Positions 1 through 9,326 of a stretch of DNA of 64,000 nucleotides are shown in pieces. Within the stretch, counting starts at the first letter, position 1. Every line of letters begins with the position of its first letter. The stretch comes from Nocardioides rotundus (GTDB taxonomy: Bacteria; Actinomycetota; Actinomycetes; Propionibacteriales; Nocardioidaceae), in assembly GCF_019931675.1 (NCBI RefSeq), contig NZ_CP082922.1:3611001-3675000 (forward strand), given 5' to 3'. A program made the translations under genes and the position numbers. The notes beneath the pieces were generated by a model. It did no database searches, was not told the origin of the DNA, and saw only the letters and a list, made by a program, of their open reading frames with translations.

Positions 1-2385
1 GCGGACCTCCAACCGGGGCCGTCGCGCCGCCTCGGCGCCCGCGAGCGCGGCGTCGTCGAAGGTGAAGGGTCGGTCGCCGACCAGCGCGCCGGCGACCAGG
101 TTGGACTCGTCGAAGGGCTGCAGCGGGTGCTCGACGACGACCTGGTCGGCGACCCGTTCGTGGCCGGTCGGCGTGGCGGTGCGGTCCAGCGCGTCGAGCA
201 GCTCGCCCAGGGGCACCGCGGGCGGCCGCTCGGCCCCGGTGTGCTCGCCGCGGCCGGTGTAGGTGATGACCAGCGTCTCGGTGGCCGCGGTGATCGCGTC
301 GAGGAAGAGCTGACGGTCCTCCGCGCGCACGTCCCGCTCGCCGGTGCGCGGGGTCCGGGCGAGCACGTCGTCGCCGTCGAGGCTGTCCAGCCGTGGGAAG
401 ACGCCGTCGTCGAGCCCGACCATGCACACCACGCGGTGCGGCACCGAGCGCATCGGCACCATCGTGCAGACGGTGAGCGTGCCGGTGCGGAAGTTGGCCC
501 GGGTCGGCCGGCCGCGCAGCCGGTCGGCGAGCATCGCCCGCACGTCGGCATGCCGCAGCGGCGTGGTGCCCTCGCCGACGCCGCCGGCGATCCGGGACAG
601 CTCGCGCTCGAGCTGGGCGGACTGCCAGGCGTCCTCCGGGGCGGTCGAGGTGAGGCGACGTACGCCCTCGTCGAGGACCCGCACCCAGTCGGCCACCGTC
701 GAGGCCGCACCCGCACCGTCGAGCACCCGGTGCAGCCGGTCGAGGAACTCCGCGAACCGGCCGACGAGCTCCAGGTCGCCGTCACCGACGTCGTCGACCG
801 GCAGCGCGCCGCCGACGTCGCGGTGGCCCTGCCCGGACATCGCGGCACCCAGAAGCACCCGACGCAGCCCCGCGCGCCAGGTGTTCTCCCGGAGGTCGAC
901 GCCGAACGGGCGACGGTGGTCGGCGTCCCACCCCCAGCGGATCGCCGCGGCCTGCACCCACGCGCTCAGCCGCTCCATCTCGTCGTCGTCGAAGCCGAAG
1001 CGGCGGCGGACCGGCTCGGACGCCGCCAGGTCGAGCACATCACCCGCGCGCATCCGCCCGCCCGCGAGATCCACCAGGTGGGCGGCCACGCCGAGCAGCG
1101 GGTTCGTCGCGCCGGGCGAGCGGTCGGCCAGCCGCACCCGCAGCCGGTGCGCCGGGTGGCCCACGCCGTCACCGGCGACGTCGGCCAGGCCGAACCCCGC
1201 CGAGACCAGCGGGGCGAAGGACTCGATGTCCGGGCACATCACCAGGATGTCCCGCGGCTCCAGGGTGGGGTCGTCCTCCAGCAGGCCGACCAGCACCTCG
1301 CGCAGCACGTCGACCTGGCGGGCGGCGCCGTGACAGGCATGCACCTGCACCGAGCGGTCGTCCGGCGCCACCACCCGGGCAGCACGGGTGTCGGCCGAGG
1401 GCTCCTCCGCGGCCCGCAGGTCGGCCTGCAGCCACCCCAGCAGCGACTCCGGCGCCTCGGGAGTGGCGCCGACGACCGACTCCTCGGCGCCGGTCACCCC
1501 GAGGGTGCGCCGCAGCTCCCGGGCGTCCCGGCCCAGGGACGCGAGCAGCGGGTGACCCACCAGCTCGGCGGTCCGGTCGTCGCGGCGGGGCACCGGCCCC
1601 TCGGTGGCGCTCGGCGCCAGCGCCTGCCACAGGTCGGTCGAGGCCTGGGGCAGCCAGAGGTGGACGTCGCGCAGCTCACCGAGCGCTCCGAGCAGCTCGG
1701 CCTCGGTCACCGGCAGACGCGTGTGCCCGAAGAGCGAGAGCCGGCCGGGCAGCACCAGGTCGTCGCCGCCGGACCGCAGCCGCTCCAGCGTGCGCTCGTG
1801 CCGGAGGTCGGGCGGGTCGGCCGCGACGCGTCCCTCCAGCCGCCGCCACAGCTCGGGCTGCCAGGCCAGGTCGCGGGGCAGCTCGCCGCCGGCCCCGTCG
1901 GAGGCGACGCCCGAGCGCCAGGCGGAGAGCAGCCCCGGCCGCTGGACGGCGTACGACGCGAACAGCCCCGCCAGCCGCCGCGCCACCGAGTAGCGACGCG
2001 CACTCCGCTCGTCCGCCGGGTCGCCATGGCCCAGATGACGCGAGAGGTCCTCGAAGCCGGGGGTGTCCATGGACTCGTCGACGACCTCCAGCAGCGGCCA
2101 CACCAGGGTGTCGGGGTGCCAGGGATCGTCGTCGTCGGTGCCGAGCAGCAGGGACACCAGCGAGCGCGGGCTCGCGAAGCGGATGCCCGCGCACACCCCG
2201 TCGCCACCGCGCGCCCCCACGCCGAGCCGGTGCGCGAGCCGCTGGGTGAGCCAGCGCTCCACGCCCTTGGCCGGGACCACCACCAGCTCCTCGGCGAACG
2301 GGTCCTCGCCGGGGACGCGCAACAGCTCGCCGAGCGCATCGGCGAGCAGGTCGGTCCTCGCGGCGAGGTGGAGCTGGACGGTCAC
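1..2385 (-). CDS. recC: Exodeoxyribonuclease V gamma subunit RecC (3' part missing)
   Basis: RecC recognises Chi-like sites and forms the RecBCD helicase-nuclease used in double-strand break repair. The frame starting at GTG 2385-2383 is open for 795 codons to the window edge, so about the last 300 residues of a usual RecC of roughly 1,100 aa are outside. The N-terminus reads VTVQLHLAARTDLLADALGE, followed by a LLRVPGEDPFAEELVVVPAKG-like segment. A later stretch (about 1020-850) reads RRRFGFDDDE, then RWGWDADHRRPFGVD, then NTWRAGLRRVLLGAAM, which is characteristic of RecC. The leader of the gene lies in a region of repeated 14-mers (2481-2602). The long open frames on the opposite strand are composition shadows. 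Identification is confident; the start is inferred from the first family-like residue. Confidence 0.88.
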   Translation of the reverse strand, partial: MTVQLHLAARTDLLADALGELLRVPGEDPFAEELVVVPAKGVERWLTQRLAHRLGVGARGGDGVCAGIRFASPRSLVSLLLGTDDDDPWHPDTLVWPLLEVVDESMDTPGFEDLSRHLGHGDPADERSARRYSVARRLAGLFASYAVQRPGLLSAWRSGVASDGAGGELPRDLAWQPELWRRLEGRVAADPPDLRHERTLERLRSGGDDLVLPGRLSLFGHTRLPVTEAELLGALGELRDVHLWLPQASTDLWQALAPSATEGPVPRRDDRTAELVGHPLLASLGRDARELRRTLGVTGAEESVVGATPEAPESLLGWLQADLRAAEEPSADTRAARVVAPDDRSVQVHACHGAARQVDVLREVLVGLLEDDPTLEPRDILVMCPDIESFAPLVSAGFGLADVAGDGVGHPAHRLRVRLADRSPGATNPLLGVAAHLVDLAGGRMRAGDVLDLAASEPVRRRFGFDDDEMERLSAWVQAAAIRWGWDADHRRPFGVDLRENTWRAGLRRVLLGAAMSGQGHRDVGGALPVDDVGDGDLELVGRFAEFLDRLHRVLDGAGAASTVADWVRVLDEGVRRLTSTAPEDAWQSAQLERELSRIAGGVGEGTTPLRHADVRAMLADRLRGRPTRANFRTGTLTVCTMVPMRSVPHRVVCMVGLDDGVFPRLDSLDGDDVLARTPRTGERDVRAEDRQLFLDAITAATETLVITYTGRGEHTGAERPPAVPLGELLDALDRTATPTGHERVADQVVVEHPLQPFDESNLVAGALVGDRPFTFDDAALAGAEAARRPRLEVR

Positions 2386-2480
2386 AGGCCCGACCCTAGG
2401 CGGCGCCTCCGACAGGGCCACGCTGCGGCCGCGGACCGCCGTATTTGTCGGCCCAGCACTCAGCGCTCGCCCGCCCCCGC

Positions 2481-2602
2481 TCGTACCGAACAGTACGCAC
2501 CGAAATTTCGCTGAAAGGGTGCCGACTGTTCGGTACGACGCCGGGGCTGATGCCTCCTGTTCGGTACGACGCGGGGGCTGGTGCTTACTGTTCGGTACGA
2601 CG
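2481..2602. repeat. 14-mer repeat array, 31-bp period, upstream of recC
   Basis: The 15-mer CTGTTCGGTACGACG occurs three times at 2526, 2557 and 2588, exactly 31 bp apart, and once inverted (CGTACCGAACAG at 2482-2493). The first direct copy and the inverted copy can pair over 12 bp. The array lies between the acyltransferase stop and the recC start, and the rightmost copy encodes the last five residues (RRTEQ) of the acyltransferase. Spacers between copies are GC-rich and differ. Function unknown. Regular spacing close to three helical turns would suit phased protein binding, but this is inference. Confidence 0.85.
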
Positions 2603-4672
2603 CGCGAAGTCCAGCCCGCGCAGCGCACCCGACTCCCGGATCAGCTGCCAGATCTGCTCGCGCCTGGCGTCCAGGATCGGCGGGGAGTAGTGGCGGGGGT
2701 CGCGGTAGACCGGGATCCCGTCGAGGACGGCGTCGCAGACCGGTCGGGCGGGACACATGAGCGGGGAGATCGTCACGTCGTACGCATCCGGCCGGGAGCG
2801 CGCCTCGGCGCGGTAGATCCGGTCGAGCGTCGACACCTCCGTGGGGGCCTGGACCGCACAGTCCTCGACCCGTGGCCGGGCGGCCAGGCACGCAAGGGGG
2901 TCGCTGTCGTCGGGCGGCAGCCACGCGCTCTCGAACATCACCGAGCGCACGCCGAGCTCGCCGAAGCGCTCCATCGTGCGGTCGATCGTGCGGCGGTAGA
3001 GGCCGGGGACCTCGGAGTCCGCGACCGCCCGGCCGCCGACCTCGGTCCCGAGCTGTCCGCTGAAGAGCCGGCCGTCGCGGCCCTGCTGGATCAGCACGGT
3101 GACGTCGACGTCGGCCTTCTCGAAGAGACCGGGGAGCTGCTCTTTCTGGTTCTGGCAGATCCGCTCGCGCGAGTCGGGGGCGGCGACGCGGGACATGCCC
3201 AGCGGCCAGGGACAGCCGTCGATCGCGGAGATGTAGAGGTTGAACCCCTTCTCCTCCGCGAGGTTGGCGAAGGCCGGCTCGATCTCCCGCGCCTGGGAGT
3301 CTCCCAGGATCCACAGCGTCGGTCCGTCCTCACCGGTGTGGACCGCGCAGTCCTCGATCGTGTCGGTGTCGCAGGTGCGCTCGGGACCGCCGCGGGTGTT
3401 GCTGAACTCGACGTAGTCGATCTCCGGCGTCGGGCCGGTCACGTTCTCCGGGCCGACCACCGGCCCGTCCGAGGCGGCCACCACGACCGGCTTCACCGGG
3501 CTGGCCAGCAGCCCGGGGACGACGAGGAACGCGGCGACCACGCTGACCGACAGCCCGGTCGCGATCACCGGGAAGCGCCACTGCGGCTGGATCCTGCGGA
3601 TCCGGATCGGCCGCTCGAAGAGGTGGTACGACGCCGCCGCGAGCAGCGTCGAGACGACGGCGACCACGAGGGTGAACACCAGCGAGCGACCCATGAACTG
3701 CTGCAGCAGCACGACCACCGGCCAGTGCCACAGGTAGGTGCCGTAGGAGATCTGGCCGAGGTAGACCAGGGGCCGCTGGGAGAAGGCCACCTGCACCGGG
3801 TGCCGCTGCACCCCCGCGACGCTCGCCACGGCGAGCACCGCGAACAGGGTGACCCACAGGCCCCGCGCCGAGGGCGTCAGGTCGATCAGGGAGGTGCCGA
3901 GCACGAAGACCCCGACGACGCCGACGAATCCGGCCACCGGGGCGCACCGCTCGATGGGCGAGGGGGTAGCCCGGTGCCGCAGGTGGAAGAGGCCGAGGGC
4001 GAGCAGGGAGCCGGCGAGCAGCTGGTAGAGCCGCGTCGAGGTGGCGTAGTAGGCGTGGTTCACGTCCTGGCCGGCCCACGAGACCTGCTGCCAGACCGAC
4101 CAGGCGAAGATCGCGACCAGCACCACCGGCACGGCGTACTTGAAGACGCGGCGCAGCCGCCACGCGCCCCAGAGCAGGAGCGGGAAGACGAAGTAGTACT
4201 GCTCCTCGATCGAGAGCGACCAGAAGTGCAGGAACGGGCTGGCGTCGAAGGTCTCCGCGCCGAAGTAGTCGCGGGACTCGTTGAGGAAGTGCCAGTTGGC
4301 GAAGTAGAGCAGCGCGGCGCGCGCGTCGGCGATGAAGAGGTCGCGCTGCACCGACGAGAGCACCAGCAGGCTGACCGCCGAGACGACCACGATGAGGAGT
4401 ACGGCGGCCGGCAGGAGCCGCCGTACCCGCCGGTCGTAGAAGCGCAGCAGGCTCAGCCGACCGGTGGAGCTCAGCTCCTCCAGGAGGATCGTGGTGACCA
4501 GGAAGCCGGAGAGCACGAAGAACAGGTCCACGCCGACGAAGCCGCCGTCGAACCAGCTGGCGCCGGCGTGGAAGAGCACGACGAGGTAGACCGCGACCGT
4601 GCGCAGTCCGTCGAGGGCCGGGCGCGCTCCCCAGGCTCGGGACTCGGTGGGAGCGCCCGTCGCAGCGCTCAC
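2585..4672 (-). CDS. Membrane O-acyltransferase with SGNH domain (OafA/OatA type)
   Basis: A 695-aa integral membrane acyltransferase that likely transfers acetyl or other acyl groups to a cell-envelope polysaccharide or peptidoglycan. Residues about 18-400 are the acyltransferase-3 domain with some ten membrane segments. Its family signatures include LFHAG (catalytic His near residue 36), GGFVGVDLFFVLSGFL and FWSLSIEEQYY. After a linker, the C-terminal 250 residues form an exported SGNH esterase-like domain with ILGDSQ near residue 457 (nucleophile Ser) and YRDPRHYSP near the end (the Asp-x-x-His pair). The start is GTG at 4672, overlapping the stop of the ACT gene by 4 bp, so the two are translationally coupled. 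The substrate cannot be read from sequence. Confidence 0.9.
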   Translation of the reverse strand: MSAATGAPTESRAWGARPALDGLRTVAVYLVVLFHAGASWFDGGFVGVDLFFVLSGFLVTTILLEELSSTGRLSLLRFYDRRVRRLLPAAVLLIVVVSAVSLLVLSSVQRDLFIADARAALLYFANWHFLNESRDYFGAETFDASPFLHFWSLSIEEQYYFVFPLLLWGAWRLRRVFKYAVPVVLVAIFAWSVWQQVSWAGQDVNHAYYATSTRLYQLLAGSLLALGLFHLRHRATPSPIERCAPVAGFVGVVGVFVLGTSLIDLTPSARGLWVTLFAVLAVASVAGVQRHPVQVAFSQRPLVYLGQISYGTYLWHWPVVVLLQQFMGRSLVFTLVVAVVSTLLAAASYHLFERPIRIRRIQPQWRFPVIATGLSVSVVAAFLVVPGLLASPVKPVVVAASDGPVVGPENVTGPTPEIDYVEFSNTRGGPERTCDTDTIEDCAVHTGEDGPTLWILGDSQAREIEPAFANLAEEKGFNLYISAIDGCPWPLGMSRVAAPDSRERICQNQKEQLPGLFEKADVDVTVLIQQGRDGRLFSGQLGTEVGGRAVADSEVPGLYRRTIDRTMERFGELGVRSVMFESAWLPPDDSDPLACLAARPRVEDCAVQAPTEVSTLDRIYRAEARSRPDAYDVTISPLMCPARPVCDAVLDGIPVYRDPRHYSPPILDARREQIWQLIRESGALRGLDFARRTEQ

Positions 4673-5325
4673 TCGACTCCCGGCGCGGCGGTCGCGCGGA
4701 TCGACTCGGCGAGCGCGGCCAGGTGGCTGAGTCGGGCGATCTCGGAGTCGAGGATCTCCGGTCCGCCGGAGCGGGCGATGACCAGCATCGCGTCCTCACC
4801 CAGGGGGCACGCGGCGACCAGGATGTCCTGGTAGGGCTCCGGCAGCGGGAAGCGGCGGCCGGAGCGGAAGTCGGCGGGCCACGTCACCTCGGGGGGTACG
4901 GCGTCCGGTGCGGCGCCGGAGCGGGCACGGACCGAGAAGCCCTCACCCGCCCGGTCCAGGGCCATCGCCCAGTCCACCCGGAAGGTCTCGGGCACCAGGG
5001 TGACCAGCCGGTCCACCGCCTGGCGGGGCCGCTCGGTCATCGCCTCGACGACCTCGAGGTCGCGGGTGATGTTCTCCCCCGCGGTGTAGCGGGAGATCCA
5101 CTGCACGCGCACGCCGTCCAGGGAGGTGCAGGCGGACACGATGCTGTCCGGCATCAGCCCGTCCGGCGGCTGGACGAACACGTCGTCCACGGCGAGTCCG
5201 TCGACCCGGTGCTCGACGATCTCGATCGCCTCGATGTTGGCCCCCGTGGCACCGATCGCCGCCGCGAGGCGGCCCAACGATCCGGGAACGTCGGGCAGCT
5301 CGACCCGCAGAAGGAACGACGACAC
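4669..5325 (-). CDS. ACT-domain regulatory protein
   Basis: A 218-aa soluble protein. The first 75 residues match an ACT small-molecule-binding domain ([36 protein letters not shown]), the fold used for amino-acid sensing. The rest (about 90-218) resembles a GAF-like sensor region without recognisable catalytic residues. I chose GTG 5325 because the ACT beta strand begins immediately after it; an in-frame extension to 5424 adds atypical residues reaching the divergent fhs promoter region. The gene overlaps the acyltransferase start by 4 bp (GTGA), so the two form an operon. The function of the pairing with an acyltransferase is unknown; the ligand is unassigned. Confidence 0.75.
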   Translation of the reverse strand: MSSFLLRVELPDVPGSLGRLAAAIGATGANIEAIEIVEHRVDGLAVDDVFVQPPDGLMPDSIVSACTSLDGVRVQWISRYTAGENITRDLEVVEAMTERPRQAVDRLVTLVPETFRVDWAMALDRAGEGFSVRARSGAAPDAVPPEVTWPADFRSGRRFPLPEPYQDILVAACPLGEDAMLVIARSGGPEILDSEIARLSHLAALAESIRATAAPGVE

Positions 5326-5464
5326 GGAAAACTCAGACTCCAGACACGATTTTCGGTACACAACGATTGTGCCAGCGCTTCGTCTGGGCCACGATTCGTG
5401 GAGAGGTCGCGCATATCGCAACACAGTGCGTATTGCGCAACATCACCCACGCAAGGAGACCCGG

Positions 5465-7141
5465 ATGCTGTCCGACATCGAGATCGCCCAACAGGCGAGC
5501 CTGCGACCGGCCACGGAGATCGCCGCGGACCTCGGGATCCCGGCCGAGGCGGTCGTGCCCTACGGCAACACCAAGGTCAAGATCGCGCTGCCGTGGCTGC
5601 GCACCCCGGAGGTCGAGGACCGTGCCCAGGGGCGCCTCGTCCTGGTCACCGCCGTCTCCCCCACGCCGGCCGGCGAGGGCAAGACGACCACCAGCGTGGG
5701 GCTGGCCGACGGCCTGTCCCGTCTCGGGCAGCGGTCCCTGGTCGCGCTGCGCGAGCCCTCGATGGGTCCGGTCTTCGGGATGAAGGGCGGCGCCGCCGGC
5801 GGCGGCTACGCCCAGGTCGTCCCGATGGAGGACATCAACCTGCACTTCACCGGCGACTTCGCCGCGATCGCGGCGGCCAACAACCTGCTCGCCGCTCTGC
5901 TGGACAACCACGTCCATCACGGCAACACGCTGGACATCGACGTCCGCACCGTCACCTGGAAGCGGGTCGTGGACCTCAACGACCGGGCGCTGCGCGACAT
6001 CGTGGTGGGGCTGGGCGGCACGCCCAACGGCTTCCCCCGGGAGGACGGCTTCGACATCGTCGTGGCCTCGGAGGTGATGGCGATCCTCTGCCTGGCCACC
6101 AGCCTGGGGGACCTCAAGGAGCGGCTGGGCCGGATCGTGGTCGCCCACACCCGGGACAAGAAGCCGGTCACGGCCCGCGACCTCGAGGCCGACGGCGCGA
6201 TGGCGGTGCTGCTCAAGGACGCGCTCTCCCCCAACCTCGTCCAGACCCTCGAGGGCACGCCCGCGATGATCCACGGCGGACCGTTCGCCAACATCGCCCA
6301 CGGCTGCAACTCGGTGATGGCCACCCGCACGGCGTTGCGGCTGGCCGACATCGTGGTGACCGAGGCGGGCTTCGGCGCCGACCTGGGCGCGGAGAAGTTC
6401 ATCGACATCAAGTGCCGCACCTCGGGGATGCGGCCGTCGGCCGCGGTCGTCGTGGCCACGGTGCGGGCGCTGAAGTTCCACGGCGGCGTGGCCAAGGACG
6501 CGCTCGGTGTCGAGGACGTGGAGGCGGTGCGCCGGGGCGGGACGAACCTGCGCCAGCACCTGACCAACCTCCGCGAGGTCTTCGGCGTCCCGGCGGTGGT
6601 GGCGATCAACCGCTTCCCCGGCGACACCGACGCCGAGATCGAGGCGGTGATCGAGCAGGCCGCGGAGGCCGGCGTGCCGGCGTACCCCGCCACCCACTTC
6701 GCCGACGGCGGCGCCGGAGCCGAGGCGCTGGCCCAGGGTGTCCTCGACGTCCTCGACGAGGACGTGCGGCTGCGGCACCCCTACGACCTGGCCGACCCGC
6801 TGGTCACCAAGGCCGAGAAGCTCGCCGAGAAGGTCTACGGCGCCTCGGGCGTCACCTGGGACGGCAAGGCGAAGCGGAGGCTGCAGCAGATCACCGACGA
6901 GGGGTACGGCGACCTCCCGGTCTGCGTCGCCAAGACGCAGTACTCCTTCTCCACCGACCCGACCGCCGTCGGTGCGCCCAAGGGCCACATCGTGCACGTC
7001 CGCGAGGTCCGGCTCAACGCCGGCGCCGGCTTCGTCGTCCTCGTCACCGGGGACGTGATGACGATGCCGGGGCTGCCCAAGGTGCCGGCGTCGGGACACA
7101 TCGACGTCAGCGACGACGGCACCGTGAGCGGCCTCTCCTGA
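5465..7141 (+). CDS. fhs: Formate-tetrahydrofolate ligase
   Basis: A 558-aa cytosolic enzyme that makes 10-formyltetrahydrofolate from formate, THF and ATP, feeding purine and one-carbon metabolism. The length is normal for the family. The P-loop-like ATP site is [14 protein letters not shown] (residues about 65-78), followed by [40 protein letters not shown] signatures; the C-terminal part has TKTQYSFS-like sequence ([11 protein letters not shown]). ATG 5465 is preceded by AAGGAGA at 5453-5459. The upstream region is shared with the divergent ACT gene and contains two near-identical 10-mers (ATATCGCAAC and ATTGCGCAAC) 20 bp apart that may be an operator. Monocistronic as far as can be seen. 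Confidence 0.96.
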   Translation: MLSDIEIAQQASLRPATEIAADLGIPAEAVVPYGNTKVKIALPWLRTPEVEDRAQGRLVLVTAVSPTPAGEGKTTTSVGLADGLSRLGQRSLVALREPSMGPVFGMKGGAAGGGYAQVVPMEDINLHFTGDFAAIAAANNLLAALLDNHVHHGNTLDIDVRTVTWKRVVDLNDRALRDIVVGLGGTPNGFPREDGFDIVVASEVMAILCLATSLGDLKERLGRIVVAHTRDKKPVTARDLEADGAMAVLLKDALSPNLVQTLEGTPAMIHGGPFANIAHGCNSVMATRTALRLADIVVTEAGFGADLGAEKFIDIKCRTSGMRPSAAVVVATVRALKFHGGVAKDALGVEDVEAVRRGGTNLRQHLTNLREVFGVPAVVAINRFPGDTDAEIEAVIEQAAEAGVPAYPATHFADGGAGAEALAQGVLDVLDEDVRLRHPYDLADPLVTKAEKLAEKVYGASGVTWDGKAKRRLQQITDEGYGDLPVCVAKTQYSFSTDPTAVGAPKGHIVHVREVRLNAGAGFVVLVTGDVMTMPGLPKVPASGHIDVSDDGTVSGLS

Positions 7142-7302
7142 GGGCCGAGACGCCGGGGAACGGCCGATTTCCCGGGGATTCTCCGATTGGATCGATCCAC
7201 AACATGTGACTTCCGTCGGGGCCCCCATCCCGGCCCCTTCGGACCCCTCCAGGCTGTGTACCGTGCCCGGTGTCCGGGCACTGGGTGACGAGAGGAAGAC
7301 AC

Positions 7303-9147
7303 ATGGCCGACGTGGATGCCGCCCTCGATGAGGCGGGCCTCACCAACGAGCGCGTGCGCGACTACGTGCGCTACTGGGCGGAGGTGACGGGCGCCGAGCG
7401 GGTCGAGGTGGTGAGCCACAGCGACGACGACCGACTGATCCAGGAGGCCCTGGACGCGGGCGAGCTGCTTCCGGCCGGCGAGGGGCGCTACTACTCGCGC
7501 TCCTACTTCAAGGACACCGCCCGCTCGGAGGAGCGGACGATCGTCGCCACCAACCAGGAGTCCGACAAGGGCGTCTACAACAACTGGCGGCCGGCGGCGG
7601 AGATGAAGGAGCTCCTGACCGAGCGGATGCGCGGTCAGAACGCCGGCAAGACGATGTACGTCATCCCCTATCTCATGTCCCCTCCGGGCAACGCGCTCGA
7701 GGAGTGGGCCACCGGTGTCGAGCTCACCGACAGCCGCCCCGTCGTGCTGCACATGATCCGGATGGCCCGCGTGGGCGTGGAGTTCGTCAACGACCTGGAG
7801 GACCAGGACTCCTTCGTGCGCGCGGTGCACGTGACCGGCGACCTGGAGAACCTCGGTCAGGGCACGCCCGAGGACCAGCGCTACTTCGTGACGGTGGCCG
7901 ACGAGCGGACGATCCTGCACTTCGGGTCGTCGTACGGCGGCAACGCGCTCCTCGGCAAGATCGCCCACGGCCTGCGGCAGGGCGCCTACGACGGATGGGC
8001 GTCCAAGAAGTTCCTTGCCGAGCAGTACATGCTCATCGGCATCAAGGACAAGGAGACCGGGAAGACCTACCACATCACCGGTGGCTTCCCGAGCGCGTCG
8101 GGCAAGACCAACCTGGCGATGATGCTGCCGCCCGAGGGCCTCGGCGACCGCTACGAGGTCACCTTCTACGGCGACGACATCGCCTGGCTGTGGGTGGACG
8201 AGAAGACCGGCAAGCTGATGGGGATGAACCCCGAGTACGGCGTCTTCGGGGTCGCGAAGGACACCAACGAGAAGACCAACCCGACCGCGCTGAAGTCGGT
8301 CGGCGACAACACCAAGGTGATCTTCACCAACGTGGCCTACAACCCCGAGACCGAGGAGGTCTGGTGGGAGGGCCGCACCCCCGAGCCGCCGTCGGACCAC
8401 CACGGCTGGCTGGACTGGACCGGCTCGCCGATCGCGGACCGCAAGGACCGCGATGACTCCCCGTGGGCGCACCCGAACAGCCGCTTCACCACGACGCTGG
8501 CGAACGTGCCCAACATCGCGCCGGACTACGACGAGCCGGCCGGCGTGGAGATCGACGCGATCATCTTCGGCGGCCGCACCCGCGACCGCGAGCCGCTGAT
8601 CCGCGCGATCAACGACCTCGCCGAGGGCGTCTACGACGGCCTCACCCTGGGCGCGGAGGCCACCTTCGCCGCCGAGGGCGTGGACGGTCAGCTGCGCTAC
8701 GACCCGATGTCGAACCGGCCGTTCATGGCCTACGGCGAGGGCGACTACGCCCGCCACTACCTCGACGTGGTGGGCGCCGCGAGCGAGCAGCCGCTGTTCG
8801 CGCACGTCAACTGGTTCCAGAAGGACCCCGAGGACGGGCACTTCCTGTGGCCGGGCTACCGCGACAACCTGCGCGCCCTGCTGTGGCTGATGCAGCTGCG
8901 CAACGGCGAGGTCAAGGGCGAGCAGACCCCCGTCGGGATCATCCCGACCAAGGAGGAGCTCGACCTCACCGGCTCGGAGATCACCGACGAGGACCTCGAG
9001 CGGGTGCTCACCATCGACAACGAGCGGTGGCAGCAGGAGATGGGCTTCCGCGAGGAGCACCTGAAGCAGTTCGACCGGCTCCCCGAGGAGATCTGGGAGG
9101 CCCACCGCCGGGTGAAGAAGGCGCTCGAGGACGCCGCCGACGCCTGA
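7303..9147 (+). CDS. pckG: Phosphoenolpyruvate carboxykinase, GTP type, divergent
   Basis: A 614-aa enzyme converting oxaloacetate + GTP to phosphoenolpyruvate + CO2 (gluconeogenesis). Family signatures are SSYGGNALLGKIAHGLRQG, the nucleotide P-loop GFPSASGKTNLAM (near residue 265), YGDDIAWLW and a DAIIFGGRTRDREPL segment. In typical GTP-PEPCKs the P-loop reads FPSACGKTN and its cysteine is the hyper-reactive active-site residue; here that position is serine (codon TCG). Several other blocks also depart from the textbook sequence, so this is a divergent subfamily. ATG 7303 has GAGAGGAAG just upstream. A strong hairpin at 9163-9202 ends the unit. A downstream malic enzyme fits C3/C4 interconversion. 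Confidence 0.9.
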   Translation: MADVDAALDEAGLTNERVRDYVRYWAEVTGAERVEVVSHSDDDRLIQEALDAGELLPAGEGRYYSRSYFKDTARSEERTIVATNQESDKGVYNNWRPAAEMKELLTERMRGQNAGKTMYVIPYLMSPPGNALEEWATGVELTDSRPVVLHMIRMARVGVEFVNDLEDQDSFVRAVHVTGDLENLGQGTPEDQRYFVTVADERTILHFGSSYGGNALLGKIAHGLRQGAYDGWASKKFLAEQYMLIGIKDKETGKTYHITGGFPSASGKTNLAMMLPPEGLGDRYEVTFYGDDIAWLWVDEKTGKLMGMNPEYGVFGVAKDTNEKTNPTALKSVGDNTKVIFTNVAYNPETEEVWWEGRTPEPPSDHHGWLDWTGSPIADRKDRDDSPWAHPNSRFTTTLANVPNIAPDYDEPAGVEIDAIIFGGRTRDREPLIRAINDLAEGVYDGLTLGAEATFAAEGVDGQLRYDPMSNRPFMAYGEGDYARHYLDVVGAASEQPLFAHVNWFQKDPEDGHFLWPGYRDNLRALLWLMQLRNGEVKGEQTPVGIIPTKEELDLTGSEITDEDLERVLTIDNERWQQEMGFREEHLKQFDRLPEEIWEAHRRVKKALEDAADA

Positions 9148-9162
9148 CCCGGCACCACCTCT

Positions 9163-9202
9163 CGCAGGGCCGCCGCGACCACCCGGTCGCGGCGGCCCTG
9201 CG
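9163..9202 (+). terminator. Strong hairpin terminator after pckG
   Basis: A perfect 18-bp inverted repeat (arms 9163-9180 and 9185-9202, arm sequence starting CGCAGGGCCGCC) with the 4-nt loop ACCC lies 15 bp after the pckG stop. It is followed by GCATTTCC, so only a weak U-tract. The position and strength fit an intrinsic terminator. Confidence 0.85.
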
Positions 9203-9326
9203 GCATTTCCCGACTCGCCGGTAGCCACCCCTCGGGAGGTACTGCATCCGCGCGCCGCAGGAGGAACGTGTCGAGAGGCCCAACCGGGCCCGGGGCACCA
9301 GGAGCGAGGAGAGCAGGAGGTCGGCG

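Noticed and set aside
127..2514. A 795-codon plus-strand open frame opposite recC
   Set aside because: Low-complexity Arg/Gly/Pro/His translation without motifs; it is an antisense shadow caused by GC-biased third positions. The minus strand carries the RecC motifs.
2481..2602. SOS (LexA) box upstream of recC
   Set aside because: The repeated CTGTTCGGTACGAC contains GTTC halves but lacks the paired GAAC-N4-GTTC arrangement of actinobacterial LexA boxes.
5326..5464. Riboswitch upstream of fhs
   Set aside because: I see only two short related 10-mers and no conserved riboswitch-like stems in the 139 bp available.
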